This document shows positions 20,724 to 29,238 of a DNA stretch of 64,000 nucleotides, one piece after another. The stretch is from Methylobacter luteus IMV-B-3098 (GTDB lineage: Bacteria; Pseudomonadota; Gammaproteobacteria; Methylococcales; Methylomonadaceae). The notes beneath the pieces were generated by a model, which saw only the letters and a list, made by a program, of their open reading frames with translations, did no database searches and was not told where the DNA came from. Position 1 is the first letter of the stretch, and every line of letters starts with the position of its first letter. Location of the stretch: contig NZ_KE386569.1 in assembly GCF_000427625.1 (NCBI RefSeq), positions 2,038,591 through 2,102,590 on the forward strand, read 5' to 3'. The translations under genes were made by a program, and so were the position numbers.

Positions 20724-22160
20724 ATGGATGCTAATCCGGCGATTAATGAATCGACGCTGCACGCAGAAGTTCTGGTGCTGGGCGGCGGACCGGGCGGCTA
20801 TACAGCTGCCTTCCGCGCGGCTGATTTAGGTAAACAGGTGGTACTGGTCGAGCGACATGCCGTTTTGGGCGGGGTTTGCCTGAATGTCGGCTGCATTCCA
20901 TCCAAGGCCTTGCTGCACATTGCACAAATCGTCCATGAAGCGGAAGAATTCGAACACCATGGCGTCCACTTCGGAAAGCCAACGTTCGATATCGACAAGA
21001 TTCGCGCATGGAAAGAGAGCGTGTCAGGCGCTTTAAACGATGGACTGGCTCGACTGGCAAAACAGCGAAAAGTCAACGTGATACAGGGCATCGGAAAATT
21101 CACTTCATCCAACACGCTCGAGGTACAAGCCGAATCCGGCGTGCAAACCATTCGATTTGATCAGGCTATCATAGCCGCAGGATCACACGCGACCAAAATA
21201 CCGACCTTCCCTACCGATGACCCGCGTTTATGGGATTCGACCGATGCCCTGGCATTAAAGGAAATTCCTAAAAAACTGCTGATCGTCGGTGGAGGTATAA
21301 TCGGGCTGGAAATGGCTACGGTTTACCATGCTCTAGGATCCGAAATCAGCGTTGTTGAGCTGATGGATCAAATCATACCAGGCTGTGATAATGATCTGGT
21401 TACGCCTTTATACCGGCGCATTAAAAAACAATATAAAAACATTTGGCTGGAAACGCGCGTGGCTTCAATTGAAGCGCTTAAAGAAGGTCTGAAAGTCTCC
21501 TTTGAAGGCGAGGGCGCGCCGGATTCGGATCTGTTCGATGCAGTTCTGGTAGCCGTAGGCCGCAGACCGAACGGCAAATCGATCGGTGCTGAGCAAGCTG
21601 GAGTCAATGTCGACGATATGGGATTTATCGCCGTTGACAAACAACAGCGTACCAATGTCCCGCACATCTTTGCCATAGGCGATATAGTCGGCAACCCCAT
21701 GCTGGCTCATAAAGCGAGTCATGAAGGCAAAATTGCCGCGGAAGTGGCGGCCGGCCATAAAGCCGGTTTTGATGCCTTAACTATCCCGGCCGTTGCCTAT
21801 ACAGATCCTGAAGTAGCCTGGATGGGACTCACTGAAAACCAGGCTAAAGAGCAAGGCATTGACTATGACAGAGCGGCCTTCCCATGGGCGGCCAGTGGCC
21901 GTTCCTTAAGTTTGGGACGTAAGGAAGGCTTAACCAAAATAATCTGCGAGAAAGAGACGGGCAGAATTCTCGGAGCTGGCATAGTAGGCACCAACGCTGG
22001 AGAATTAATAGCCGAGGCGGTACTGGCTTTGGAAATGGGCGCCGATGCGGAAGACATCAGCTTAACAATACATTCTCATCCTACGCTATCTGAAACTTTT
22101 GCTTTTGCCGCCGAAATGATTGCTGGCACGATCACTGACCTTTATATAAAAAAGGATTAA
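20724..22160 (+). CDS. lpdA: Dihydrolipoamide dehydrogenase (E3)
   Basis: FAD enzyme that reoxidises the lipoyl groups of the complex with NAD. It has an N-terminal FAD motif (LGGGPGGYTAAFRAADLG), the redox disulfide Cys52/Cys57 (CLNVGCIPSKALLH), an NAD motif (IVGGGIIGLEMATVYHALG) and the catalytic His in HSHPTLSETF. At 478 residues it has no fused lipoyl domain. Third gene of the aceE-aceF-lpdA operon, 14 bases after aceF. Confidence 0.96.
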   Translation: MDANPAINESTLHAEVLVLGGGPGGYTAAFRAADLGKQVVLVERHAVLGGVCLNVGCIPSKALLHIAQIVHEAEEFEHHGVHFGKPTFDIDKIRAWKESVSGALNDGLARLAKQRKVNVIQGIGKFTSSNTLEVQAESGVQTIRFDQAIIAAGSHATKIPTFPTDDPRLWDSTDALALKEIPKKLLIVGGGIIGLEMATVYHALGSEISVVELMDQIIPGCDNDLVTPLYRRIKKQYKNIWLETRVASIEALKEGLKVSFEGEGAPDSDLFDAVLVAVGRRPNGKSIGAEQAGVNVDDMGFIAVDKQQRTNVPHIFAIGDIVGNPMLAHKASHEGKIAAEVAAGHKAGFDALTIPAVAYTDPEVAWMGLTENQAKEQGIDYDRAAFPWAASGRSLSLGRKEGLTKIICEKETGRILGAGIVGTNAGELIAEAVLALEMGADAEDISLTIHSHPTLSETFAFAAEMIAGTITDLYIKKD

Positions 22161-22195
22161 GATTCGGGAAAGATGTTATTCATCTTGTATTCATC

Positions 22196-22408
22196 TTGCC
22201 TGCTGAAAATATGTTTCCGGAGATAGCTCACGTCATTATAGTCGGCTTAGTAATATTTCTGCCGGTTAGCCTGATATACAGAAAAGCAGGCTTTCATCCG
22301 GCATGGGCATCATTGGTATTCTTGCCCGGCTTTGGTCTGTTATTGATATTTTTGCAGCTTGCCTTTGTGCCCTGGCCCAATCATAAAGATAATAAAATGG
22401 GTCTATAA
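22196..22408 (+). CDS. Tiny two-helix membrane protein, copy 1
   Basis: Not a named family that I recognise. It has up to 70 residues with two hydrophobic helices separated by YRKAGFHPAWASL. The listed start is a TTG; the ATG at 22211 (MFPEIAHVII) is equally likely, and neither has a strong Shine-Dalgarno. It resembles the next small protein in size, helix layout and the KAG-x-H-x-AW loop. It follows lpdA by 35 bases and may belong to that operon. Confidence 0.6.
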   Translation: MPAENMFPEIAHVIIVGLVIFLPVSLIYRKAGFHPAWASLVFLPGFGLLLIFLQLAFVPWPNHKDNKMGL

Positions 22409-22599
22409 TGGAAGCTTTTCTGATAGCCGTATTTGTTGTTTTTGTTTTATGGCTGGGGTCCAAAATACTGGATAAAGCGGGCTTACATAAAGCCTGGGTT
22501 TTTTGCCTGTTGGTCCCAGTCATTAACATTATAATGGTCTGGGTTTTTGCCTTCAGCCATTGGCCTAATTTAAAGCCTGACGTGAAGCAGGATTTATAA
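22408..22599 (+). CDS. Tiny two-helix membrane protein, copy 2
   Basis: A 63-residue protein whose ATG overlaps the stop of copy 1 by one base (TAATG), so the two are translationally coupled. Two helices flank DKAGLHKAWVF, matching the loop of copy 1, and both end with a WPN-containing charged tail (WPNHKD and WPNLKP). The pair therefore looks like a tandem duplication that may form a heterodimer. Function unknown. Confidence 0.7.
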   Translation: MEAFLIAVFVVFVLWLGSKILDKAGLHKAWVFCLLVPVINIIMVWVFAFSHWPNLKPDVKQDL

Positions 22600-22840
22600 T
22601 ACTTCGGTCCATCAAAGAAATTCTTGTCAGCTTTAGAACAGAATAAAATAGTGTTTAGTCGGCTTTGATATATTCAACAGGTTTAAAAACCATTAACAAT
22701 AGTCATTTTCCATCTTGCGATGGATATAGACGCCTTGTTTCGGTTCATAGTTAAGCTTGAGTAAATAATAGCCCTATACCCTACACAGCCCTCAAACCCA
22801 AAAAATCTTTTCGCTTTAGCGTTAATTTTCGAGCAACTGA

Positions 22841-25471
22841 ATGAAAAAAATAGTTACCGTAATTGCTCTCGCCTTGCTGGTCGTCATAAACTTCAGTATC
22901 TGGAGCTATACCAACAACCCGCTACAGTTAAAGTCATGGAACAAGCCTATGATGGGGGTGACCTTTGATCCCCGGCGGAAAAACCACTCACCGGAAAACA
23001 ATCAATTCCCCACGACAACCGAAATTGAAGAAGACTTGGCTCTGCTTTCCGGTAAAGTGCACGCCGTCCGTACTTACAGCGTACTAAGAGGGCAGGACAA
23101 AATTCCCGAACTCGCTGCCAAACACAAACTGAATGTATCGGTCGGTGCCTGGATTGATGATGATTTGGAAGCGAATCGACAGGAAATCGAAACCCTGATT
23201 CAAGTCAGTCGCCAGGACAATCCGAAAATCGTCAGACTCATGGTCGGCAACGAGTTTCTGCTTCGCCACCAGAAGAACGAGGAACAACAGTTGCAAGCCA
23301 AGCAACAGTTGATTGAATATCTGCGCGAAGTACGCAAACGCACCTGGCGGCCGGTCAGCACTGCTGAAACCTGGGATCTATGGCTTAAACATCCGGATCT
23401 GGTCAACGAAGTAGATTACATCGCGGTCCATATCCTGCCTTATTGGGAAGGAATCGATATCGATGAAGCAGTTGATTATGTTTTTTATCGTTATCATGAA
23501 CTGCAACAGCACTATCCGAATAAACCTATCGTCATTACCGAGGTGGGCTGGCCTTCCAATGGACAACCATTCAAACACGCAACGGCATCGCTGTCCAACC
23601 AGGCAAAATTCCTGCGTGAATTCCTTAATCGCGCTACAGAGGAAAAACTCGCTTATTACATAGTTGAAGCTTTTGACCAGCCGTGGAAAATGGCCCTTGA
23701 AGGCTCAGCAGGTGCTTATTGGGGCGTGTTTGATGCCGACCGCAAACCGAAATTCCCGTTAGGTGGCGATGTACTGGCCTTACCGGCCTGGAAACACTGG
23801 GCTGTAGGCGCGGCTATTTTCAGCGTAGTGTTAATGGCTATCTTCCTGTTTACTCGCCGCAGCATAAAACTGCCCGGCATGGTGTTTTTCGGCGTCATGG
23901 CCAACCTTGCGGCATCGGCAATTTTCTGGTCCGCGTCAATAGGCGCCCAACAATATCACTCGCCCATCACCATTGCCTTCTGGGTCATACTGATATTGAT
24001 GCAGATATTGGCTGTGATTATCCTGATGATTGAAAGCTTGGAAATCGCAGAAGTGGTATGGCATAAAAAAACCGCCAGAACTTTTGAGCCGCTGACGCCG
24101 GGGCCTGATTTCAGATATCCGAAAGTATCGCTGCATTTGCCTATTCACAACGAACCGCCGGCCATGGTGCGTAAAACGCTTGAAGCATTGGCGGTAGTCG
24201 ATTATCCCAATCTGGAAGTGCTTGTCATGGATAACAACACCAAAGATCCCGCTGTTTGGGAGCCAGTGCGTGATGACTGCGAACGTTTGGGCCCGAGATT
24301 CCGTTTCTTCCATTTAGAGAACTGGCCTGGCTTTAAAGCCGGCGCAATCAATCATGCTCTTGAACAGACTGCCGAAGATGCGGAGATCATCGCCGTTATC
24401 GACAGCGATTATATTCTTTCGCCTGACTGGCTCAAATGTATGGTGCCCTATTTCGATAATGAAAATGTCGGCTTCGTACAATCACCCCAGGACTACCGCG
24501 ACCTGCATGTGAGCACGTTTAAAGCGTTCTGTTATTGGGAGTACGCCGGTTTCTTCAATATCGGCATGGTCCAAAGAAACGAATACAATGCCATTATTCA
24601 GCACGGCACAATGACCATGATCCGAAAATCAGCAATGGAAAAAGTGGGTAACTGGGCCGAGTGGTGTATTTGCGAAGACAGTGAATTGGGTCTGCGTCTA
24701 TATGAAGCTGGCTACGATTCAGTCTACGTCAAGGATTCGTTCGGACGCGGCTTGATGCCCGACACCATGTCCGGTTATATGACGCAGCGTTATCGCTGGG
24801 TATATGGCGCGATGCAAATTATTAAAGCCCATTGGCGCAGCTTCCTCCCTACAAAAAAATCGCCACTGACTTCCGCGCAACGGTATTATTTTGTGGCTGG
24901 CTGGTTACCTTGGTTTTCGGATGCATTAGCCTTATTGTTCACCACAGCCAGTCTGATACTGACCGGCTTTATTGCACTGGATCCAACTCATAGCGAGCTG
25001 CCGGTTAATGCCTTCCTGTTGCCGACGATCGGTATATTCAGCTTTAAAGTCCTGCGCGGCTTATGGCTGTACCAGGCGCGTGTCCCGTGTTCGGTGTGGC
25101 ACTCGCTTGGAGCGGCTTTATCCGGATTGGCCTTGACACATACGGTCGCCAAAGGCACGATCCAGGGCTTATTTACCTCCAACAAGCCGTTTATGCGCAC
25201 GCCCAAGTACGAAAAACAGGGCCCATTATTCGAAGGTTTAATGACGATACGTCATGAACTGATATTGCTGATTTTATTAGGTGCGGCTATCACTTTAATG
25301 CTGTCTTTGGATCATTTCGATAATCTGAGCGGCAGACTGTGGACGGCTGTTTTATCAGTCCAGGCTGTCCCCTATGCGGCAACTCTAGTGACGCTACTGA
25401 TCAGCATAGCGCCAAGTTATAGATCGAAAAAAGCCTTGCAATCCAGCGAGGAACTGGACGACGCAATTTAG
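22841..25471 (+). CDS. GH17-GT2 fusion, probable beta-glucan synthase (NdvB-like)
   Basis: An 876-residue envelope enzyme. An N-terminal anchor (about 4-22) is followed by a GH17-like domain about 35-310 with the two expected carboxylates, Glu138 (MVGNEF) and Glu234 (ITEVGWPSNG). Two TM segments come next, then a GT2 domain from about 425 with LPIHNEPPAMVRKTLEAL, DSD at 521-523, CEDSELG near 611 and QRYRW at 649-653, and C-terminal TM helices. The same pairing occurs in NdvB-type enzymes that make cyclic or linear beta-1,3(1,6)-glucans, where the GH17 part trims or branches the chain. The product here is inferred: periplasmic or exported beta-glucan. It is transcribed alone and ends at a strong terminator. 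Confidence 0.85.
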   Translation: MKKIVTVIALALLVVINFSIWSYTNNPLQLKSWNKPMMGVTFDPRRKNHSPENNQFPTTTEIEEDLALLSGKVHAVRTYSVLRGQDKIPELAAKHKLNVSVGAWIDDDLEANRQEIETLIQVSRQDNPKIVRLMVGNEFLLRHQKNEEQQLQAKQQLIEYLREVRKRTWRPVSTAETWDLWLKHPDLVNEVDYIAVHILPYWEGIDIDEAVDYVFYRYHELQQHYPNKPIVITEVGWPSNGQPFKHATASLSNQAKFLREFLNRATEEKLAYYIVEAFDQPWKMALEGSAGAYWGVFDADRKPKFPLGGDVLALPAWKHWAVGAAIFSVVLMAIFLFTRRSIKLPGMVFFGVMANLAASAIFWSASIGAQQYHSPITIAFWVILILMQILAVIILMIESLEIAEVVWHKKTARTFEPLTPGPDFRYPKVSLHLPIHNEPPAMVRKTLEALAVVDYPNLEVLVMDNNTKDPAVWEPVRDDCERLGPRFRFFHLENWPGFKAGAINHALEQTAEDAEIIAVIDSDYILSPDWLKCMVPYFDNENVGFVQSPQDYRDLHVSTFKAFCYWEYAGFFNIGMVQRNEYNAIIQHGTMTMIRKSAMEKVGNWAEWCICEDSELGLRLYEAGYDSVYVKDSFGRGLMPDTMSGYMTQRYRWVYGAMQIIKAHWRSFLPTKKSPLTSAQRYYFVAGWLPWFSDALALLFTTASLILTGFIALDPTHSELPVNAFLLPTIGIFSFKVLRGLWLYQARVPCSVWHSLGAALSGLALTHTVAKGTIQGLFTSNKPFMRTPKYEKQGPLFEGLMTIRHELILLILLGAAITLMLSLDHFDNLSGRLWTAVLSVQAVPYAATLVTLLISIAPSYRSKKALQSSEELDDAI

Positions 25472-25483
25472 CAGATTCGCACC

Positions 25484-25527
25484 AGCAGTCATGCCTCTTA
25501 AAATACCAGGGGCATGGCTGCTTTTCT
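25484..25527 (+). terminator. Intrinsic terminator of the glucan synthase gene
   Basis: A 14-bp stem (25484-25497 with 25509-25522, two G-T pairs) has an 11-base loop and is followed by TTTTCT. It lies 13 bases past the stop codon. Confidence 0.87.
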
Positions 25528-25661
25528 CAAACTCTAATTTACCGCAACGCTATTTTTCCTCTAGTAATTATCCTATAAAATACTAGGCATTCTCACCGGG
25601 CGCACGACCGTTATTGCACCGGTTCACAGCAAGGGATAGCATTCCAAGTTATAATGCACTT

Positions 25662-26651
25662 ATGAATACTAGTCTCTCACCGTTTTCGGCACTCACTCCC
25701 GATATTATTTTAAATGCGCTCGATCACATTGGTTTGCACAGTGACGGCCGCCTGCTCGCGCTCAACAGTTATGAAAATCGTGTCTACCAGGTCGGCATAG
25801 AAGGTGGTCCGGCCGTTGTCGCGAAGTTTTACAGGCCTAACCGCTGGAGCGATGCGGCTATTCTTGAGGAACACGCTTTCGTAAAAGAATTGGTACAACA
25901 TGAAATCCCCGTTGTGCCGGCAATGACATTCGAGGAGAACAAGTCATTACACCAAATAGGCGGCTTTCGTTTTTCCGTTTTTGCCCGACAAGGCGGCCGC
26001 GTTCCTGAATTGGAAGACCCTGAAAAACTCGAATGGATGGGACGTTTTATCGGCCGCATACACGCCATTGGCGCCTTAAAACCTTTTAAGGCGCGCCCGA
26101 TTCTGAACATCAGCAGTTTCGGCCATGAACCCAGATCCTATTTATTGGGAAATGATTTTATCCCGCCTGATTTGATTGATGCTTACAGTAGTGTTTCAGC
26201 CCATGCGCTCGATGCTGTAGAACGCTGTTTCGAACGTGCCGGAAAGCTGAAAACCTTGCGACTGCATGGCGATTGTTATCCGGGCAATATTCTATGGACC
26301 GACGACGGCCCGCATTTCGTTGATTTTGATGATAGCCGGATGGGACCCGCTGTTCAGGACTTGTGGATGTTATTGGCGGGAGATCGTGCCGATATGACCG
26401 TGCAATTAAAGCACCTGCTCACCGGTTATAGAACTTTTTATGATTTTAACGTCGGGGAGTTACATCTCATAGAAGCCCTGCGTACGTTACGTTTAATTCA
26501 TTATTCTGCCTGGATTGCACGACGCTGGGATGATCCGGCGTTTCCTTTGGCGTTTCCCTGGTTCAATACACCCCGTTATTGGCAGGACCGTATCATTGAA
26601 CTGCGCGAACAGATAGCACTTATGAATGAAGAACCTCTGGAAGCGGTTTAA
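25662..26651 (+). CDS. srkA: Stress response kinase A (YihE/RdoA family)
   Basis: A Ser/Thr protein kinase of the aminoglycoside-phosphotransferase fold that limits cell death under envelope or oxidative stress in E. coli. Counting from the ATG at 25662 gives 329 residues against about 328 in E. coli; the open frame could extend to a TTG at 25614. Visible motifs are SYENRVYQVG (nucleotide loop), LHGDCYPGNILW (catalytic Asp and Asn) and VDFDDSRMGPAVQDLW (metal-binding Asp). It is convergent with rnhB. Confidence 0.92.
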   Translation: MNTSLSPFSALTPDIILNALDHIGLHSDGRLLALNSYENRVYQVGIEGGPAVVAKFYRPNRWSDAAILEEHAFVKELVQHEIPVVPAMTFEENKSLHQIGGFRFSVFARQGGRVPELEDPEKLEWMGRFIGRIHAIGALKPFKARPILNISSFGHEPRSYLLGNDFIPPDLIDAYSSVSAHALDAVERCFERAGKLKTLRLHGDCYPGNILWTDDGPHFVDFDDSRMGPAVQDLWMLLAGDRADMTVQLKHLLTGYRTFYDFNVGELHLIEALRTLRLIHYSAWIARRWDDPAFPLAFPWFNTPRYWQDRIIELREQIALMNEEPLEAV

Positions 26652-26677
26652 CTGAAAAAGACCTGGCAGGTTGGCAT

Positions 26678-27289
26678 CTATTTCATCCCCAGTCGGCTAA
26701 TCATGGTTTTTACCGGATTAAATGATCTTCTATGCACGCTTAAATAACCAAATCGCTCGATCTCGGCGAGATGTTGTTTAGTGCCGTAAGCCTTGTGCAG
26801 ATGAAACGAAAAATCAGGATATTTGTTGTGATAGTCATACATGATCTTATCCCGCTCAACTTTTGCCAGGATAGAAGCTGCGCTGATGGATTTCACTTTG
26901 CTGTCGCCTTTGACAATAGCCTGAGCGGGCATAGATAAATCGGGGAGTTGATTGCCGTCTATCAGAACCTCATCCGGCCGTACAGGCAATCCATTTATGG
27001 CCCGCTGCATAGCCAGTAGCGTCGCCTGAAGAATATTCAGTTCATCAATCTCTTCAACACTGGCTTCAGCCACTGCCCAACCTAAAGCGACTTCCTTGAT
27101 GATCTTGCACAGACTGTCCCGTTTGCTTTCACTCAGCTTTTTTGAATCGGCTAATCCGTCGATAGGCCGCGCCGGATCCAGAATGACGGCTGCCGCTACA
27201 ACAGGACCCGCAAGCGGCCCTCGACCAGCCTCATCAACGCCAGCAATATTGAAATCGAAAGAGCGCTTTATTAGATAGTGGTCATCCAT
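26678..27289 (-). CDS. rnhB: Ribonuclease HII
   Basis: Cleaves RNA in RNA-DNA hybrids and single embedded ribonucleotides. The N-terminal [20 protein letters not shown] carries the first catalytic Asp and Glu, and [11 protein letters not shown] and the [10 protein letters not shown] block follow. The length of 203 residues is normal. It is the last gene of the bamA-skp-fabZ-lpxA-rnhB run; lpxB, usually between lpxA and rnhB, is absent. Confidence 0.96.
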   Translation of the reverse strand: MDDHYLIKRSFDFNIAGVDEAGRGPLAGPVVAAAVILDPARPIDGLADSKKLSESKRDSLCKIIKEVALGWAVAEASVEEIDELNILQATLLAMQRAINGLPVRPDEVLIDGNQLPDLSMPAQAIVKGDSKVKSISAASILAKVERDKIMYDYHNKYPDFSFHLHKAYGTKQHLAEIERFGYLSVHRRSFNPVKTMISRLGMK

Positions 27290-27359
27290 AACAGGATAAG
27301 TAAATGAAATTAAAAGATTAAAGCTGCAGCAGGATTGTTGCAGAGGTACATTTACGCAG

Positions 27360-28130
27360 TTAGCGCAAAATGCCCCTAGTCACATTGCGCAGAAAGCTGA
27401 CCATATCGGACAATTGTTTACTATCCCCAGCCATGTCTTCCATTTGTTCAATTGCATCTTCCAGGCGCAAATTCATTTTATAAATAATTTTATAAGCCTT
27501 TCTGATCAATCGAATGTCTTCCGGAGAAATACCGCTGCGTTCCATGCCGACTGAGTTTATACCATGCGGCCGGGTTGGCTTGCCGCCAACCATGACAAAC
27601 GGGGGAATATCTTGTGTGATAGCACTACCCATGGCGGCAAAGCTGTACTGCCCTATTTGGGTGAACTGATGCACCAACGTGAATCCACCCAGGATGGCAT
27701 GACTATTTAGATGCACATGTCCGGCTAACGAGGCACCATTCGCCATAATGACATGATCGCCGATAATGCAATCATGAGCCACGTGCGTGTAAGCCATGAA
27801 CAGATTGTCATTCCCGATCTGAGTCACGCCCTTATCCTGCTTGGTGCCCCTGTGCATGGAAGTAAATTCCCGAATCGTGTTCCTATCGCCAATTTGAAGC
27901 CGGGTTACCTCGGACGCATATTTCTTATCCTGAGGATCTTCACCTATTGATGTAAACTGGTAGATGCGATTCTGCTTGCCTATTGACGTAGGTCCCTTGA
28001 TAACTACATGAGGACCGATGACTGTGCCGGAATCAATCTTGACATCAGGTCCTATAACGGAGAAAGGACCTACCGTTACATCTTCCGCCAACTCAGCTTT
28101 AACATCAATAATGGCCGTTGGATCAATCAA
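27360..28130 (-). CDS. lpxA: UDP-N-acetylglucosamine acyltransferase
   Basis: First step of lipid A synthesis, a trimeric left-handed beta-helix enzyme. Hexapeptide repeats run through the first 190 residues. The active-site His region is seen as [15 protein letters not shown], and [14 protein letters not shown] follows. The open frame reaches an ATG at 28154 that overlaps fabZ by 22 bases. I prefer the TTG at 28130 because it follows GGTGGA at eight bases and gives MIDPTAIID, the usual start in relatives. That leaves two bases after the fabZ stop and 256 residues. Confidence 0.93.
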   Translation of the reverse strand: MIDPTAIIDVKAELAEDVTVGPFSVIGPDVKIDSGTVIGPHVVIKGPTSIGKQNRIYQFTSIGEDPQDKKYASEVTRLQIGDRNTIREFTSMHRGTKQDKGVTQIGNDNLFMAYTHVAHDCIIGDHVIMANGASLAGHVHLNSHAILGGFTLVHQFTQIGQYSFAAMGSAITQDIPPFVMVGGKPTRPHGINSVGMERSGISPEDIRLIRKAYKIIYKMNLRLEDAIEQMEDMAGDSKQLSDMVSFLRNVTRGILR

Positions 28131-28132
28131 GA

Positions 28133-28579
28133 CTATTCCACCACGGCCGCACATCTGATTTCAGCACTCGCGACAAACTCGCCGTCAACCTCAGCGCAAC
28201 ATTCGAAAGCCCAGATATTACGTTTACTTTTAATAAATTTTGCTTCCAGCATCAATTGATCACCAGGTACAACAGGGCGTTTAAATTTTGCCTTATCAAT
28301 ACCGACCAGATAATAGATCATGCCCTTTCCCAGCACATCGGGCGCGGTTTCTGATGCCAGCAATCCGGTAGCTTGCGCTAAAGCTTCCAGAATCAGTACA
28401 CCAGGCATAATGGGCTTTTGCGGAAAATGACCTTGAAAAAACGGTTCGTTATAAGTAACGTTTTTGACGCCGACTAATCTTACTCCGGGTTTGCACTCAA
28501 TGACCTTGTCAACCAATAAAAAAGGGTAACGATGCGGTAAAAATTCTTGAATTTGTAAAATATCTAACTTAACAGACAT
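28133..28579 (-). CDS. fabZ: 3-hydroxyacyl-ACP dehydratase
   Basis: Hot-dog fold enzyme of fatty acid elongation, which also competes for the 3-hydroxyacyl-ACP used by Lpx[12 protein letters not shown] near the N-terminus and the catalytic His/Glu in [20 protein letters not shown] are both present. 148 residues, standard. It lies tightly before lpxA (two bases if the TTG start is right) and 56 bases after skp. In E. coli lpxD sits between skp and fabZ; here it does not. Confidence 0.96.
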   Translation of the reverse strand: MSVKLDILQIQEFLPHRYPFLLVDKVIECKPGVRLVGVKNVTYNEPFFQGHFPQKPIMPGVLILEALAQATGLLASETAPDVLGKGMIYYLVGIDKAKFKRPVVPGDQLMLEAKFIKSKRNIWAFECCAEVDGEFVASAEIRCAAVVE

Positions 28580-28635
28580 AGCTGTGAGTGCTTCTCTAAA
28601 GAGTTATAATTATGTGCGTAAAAAATCTGAGGAAT

Positions 28636-29136
28636 TTATTCTGGCAATCTTGACAGCTTTTCTTGAACTTGACTGGTGACATCGATTTGTTCACTGGCAT
28701 AGATCACGCCATCTGTCAGCAATAAATCGAAATTTTGATCCTTGGCTATTTCACGAATGGCCTCAACAATACGGCGTTGCAATTTACCTAATTCATCATT
28801 GCGACGAAGATTGAAATCTTCACTGAATTCCTGCTGGGCTCTTTTTGCGTCTCTCTTTTTGTTTAAAATATCTTTTTCCAGGTTTCTTCTTTCTGACTCG
28901 CCCATGACGGAAGAGTCTCTAGCCATTTTTTCTTCCAGATTTTGAATTTCTTTTTGTTGGGCAACCAATTGCTTATCCCGAGGCGAAAATTCCTTTTCCA
29001 GACGTTTTTTAGCTTTTTCGGCTTGAGGAGCTTTTTCAAGAACGGCGGGTATATTAACAAAGCCTACCTTTAAATCAGCAAAACTCACATTCGCAGTCAG
29101 TAATAATCCTAAAAATAAAGCAATTTTTGTTTTCAT
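28636..29136 (-). CDS. skp: Periplasmic chaperone Skp/OmpH
   Basis: Holds unfolded outer membrane proteins on their way to BamA. The signal peptide (KIALFLGLLLTANVSFA) leads to the conserved DLKVGFVNIPAVLEKAP. A long charged coiled coil (about 40-115) follows, then a C-terminal LLTDGVIYASEQIDVT strand. The open frame begins with a TTG at 29142. The ATG at 29136 is listed, but GGAG is better spaced for the TTG, so the true start is uncertain by two codons. It lies directly downstream of bamA. Confidence 0.93.
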   Translation of the reverse strand: MKTKIALFLGLLLTANVSFADLKVGFVNIPAVLEKAPQAEKAKKRLEKEFSPRDKQLVAQQKEIQNLEEKMARDSSVMGESERRNLEKDILNKKRDAKRAQQEFSEDFNLRRNDELGKLQRRIVEAIREIAKDQNFDLLLTDGVIYASEQIDVTSQVQEKLSRLPE

Positions 29137-29238
29137 TGTCAAACCTATCTCCGGTTCTAGTTAAAATAAATAGCTGATAAAAATTGTTAATGTATTAGTT
29201 AAATTATAGGGGATAAGCTAACTAAACTAAAATTTCTT

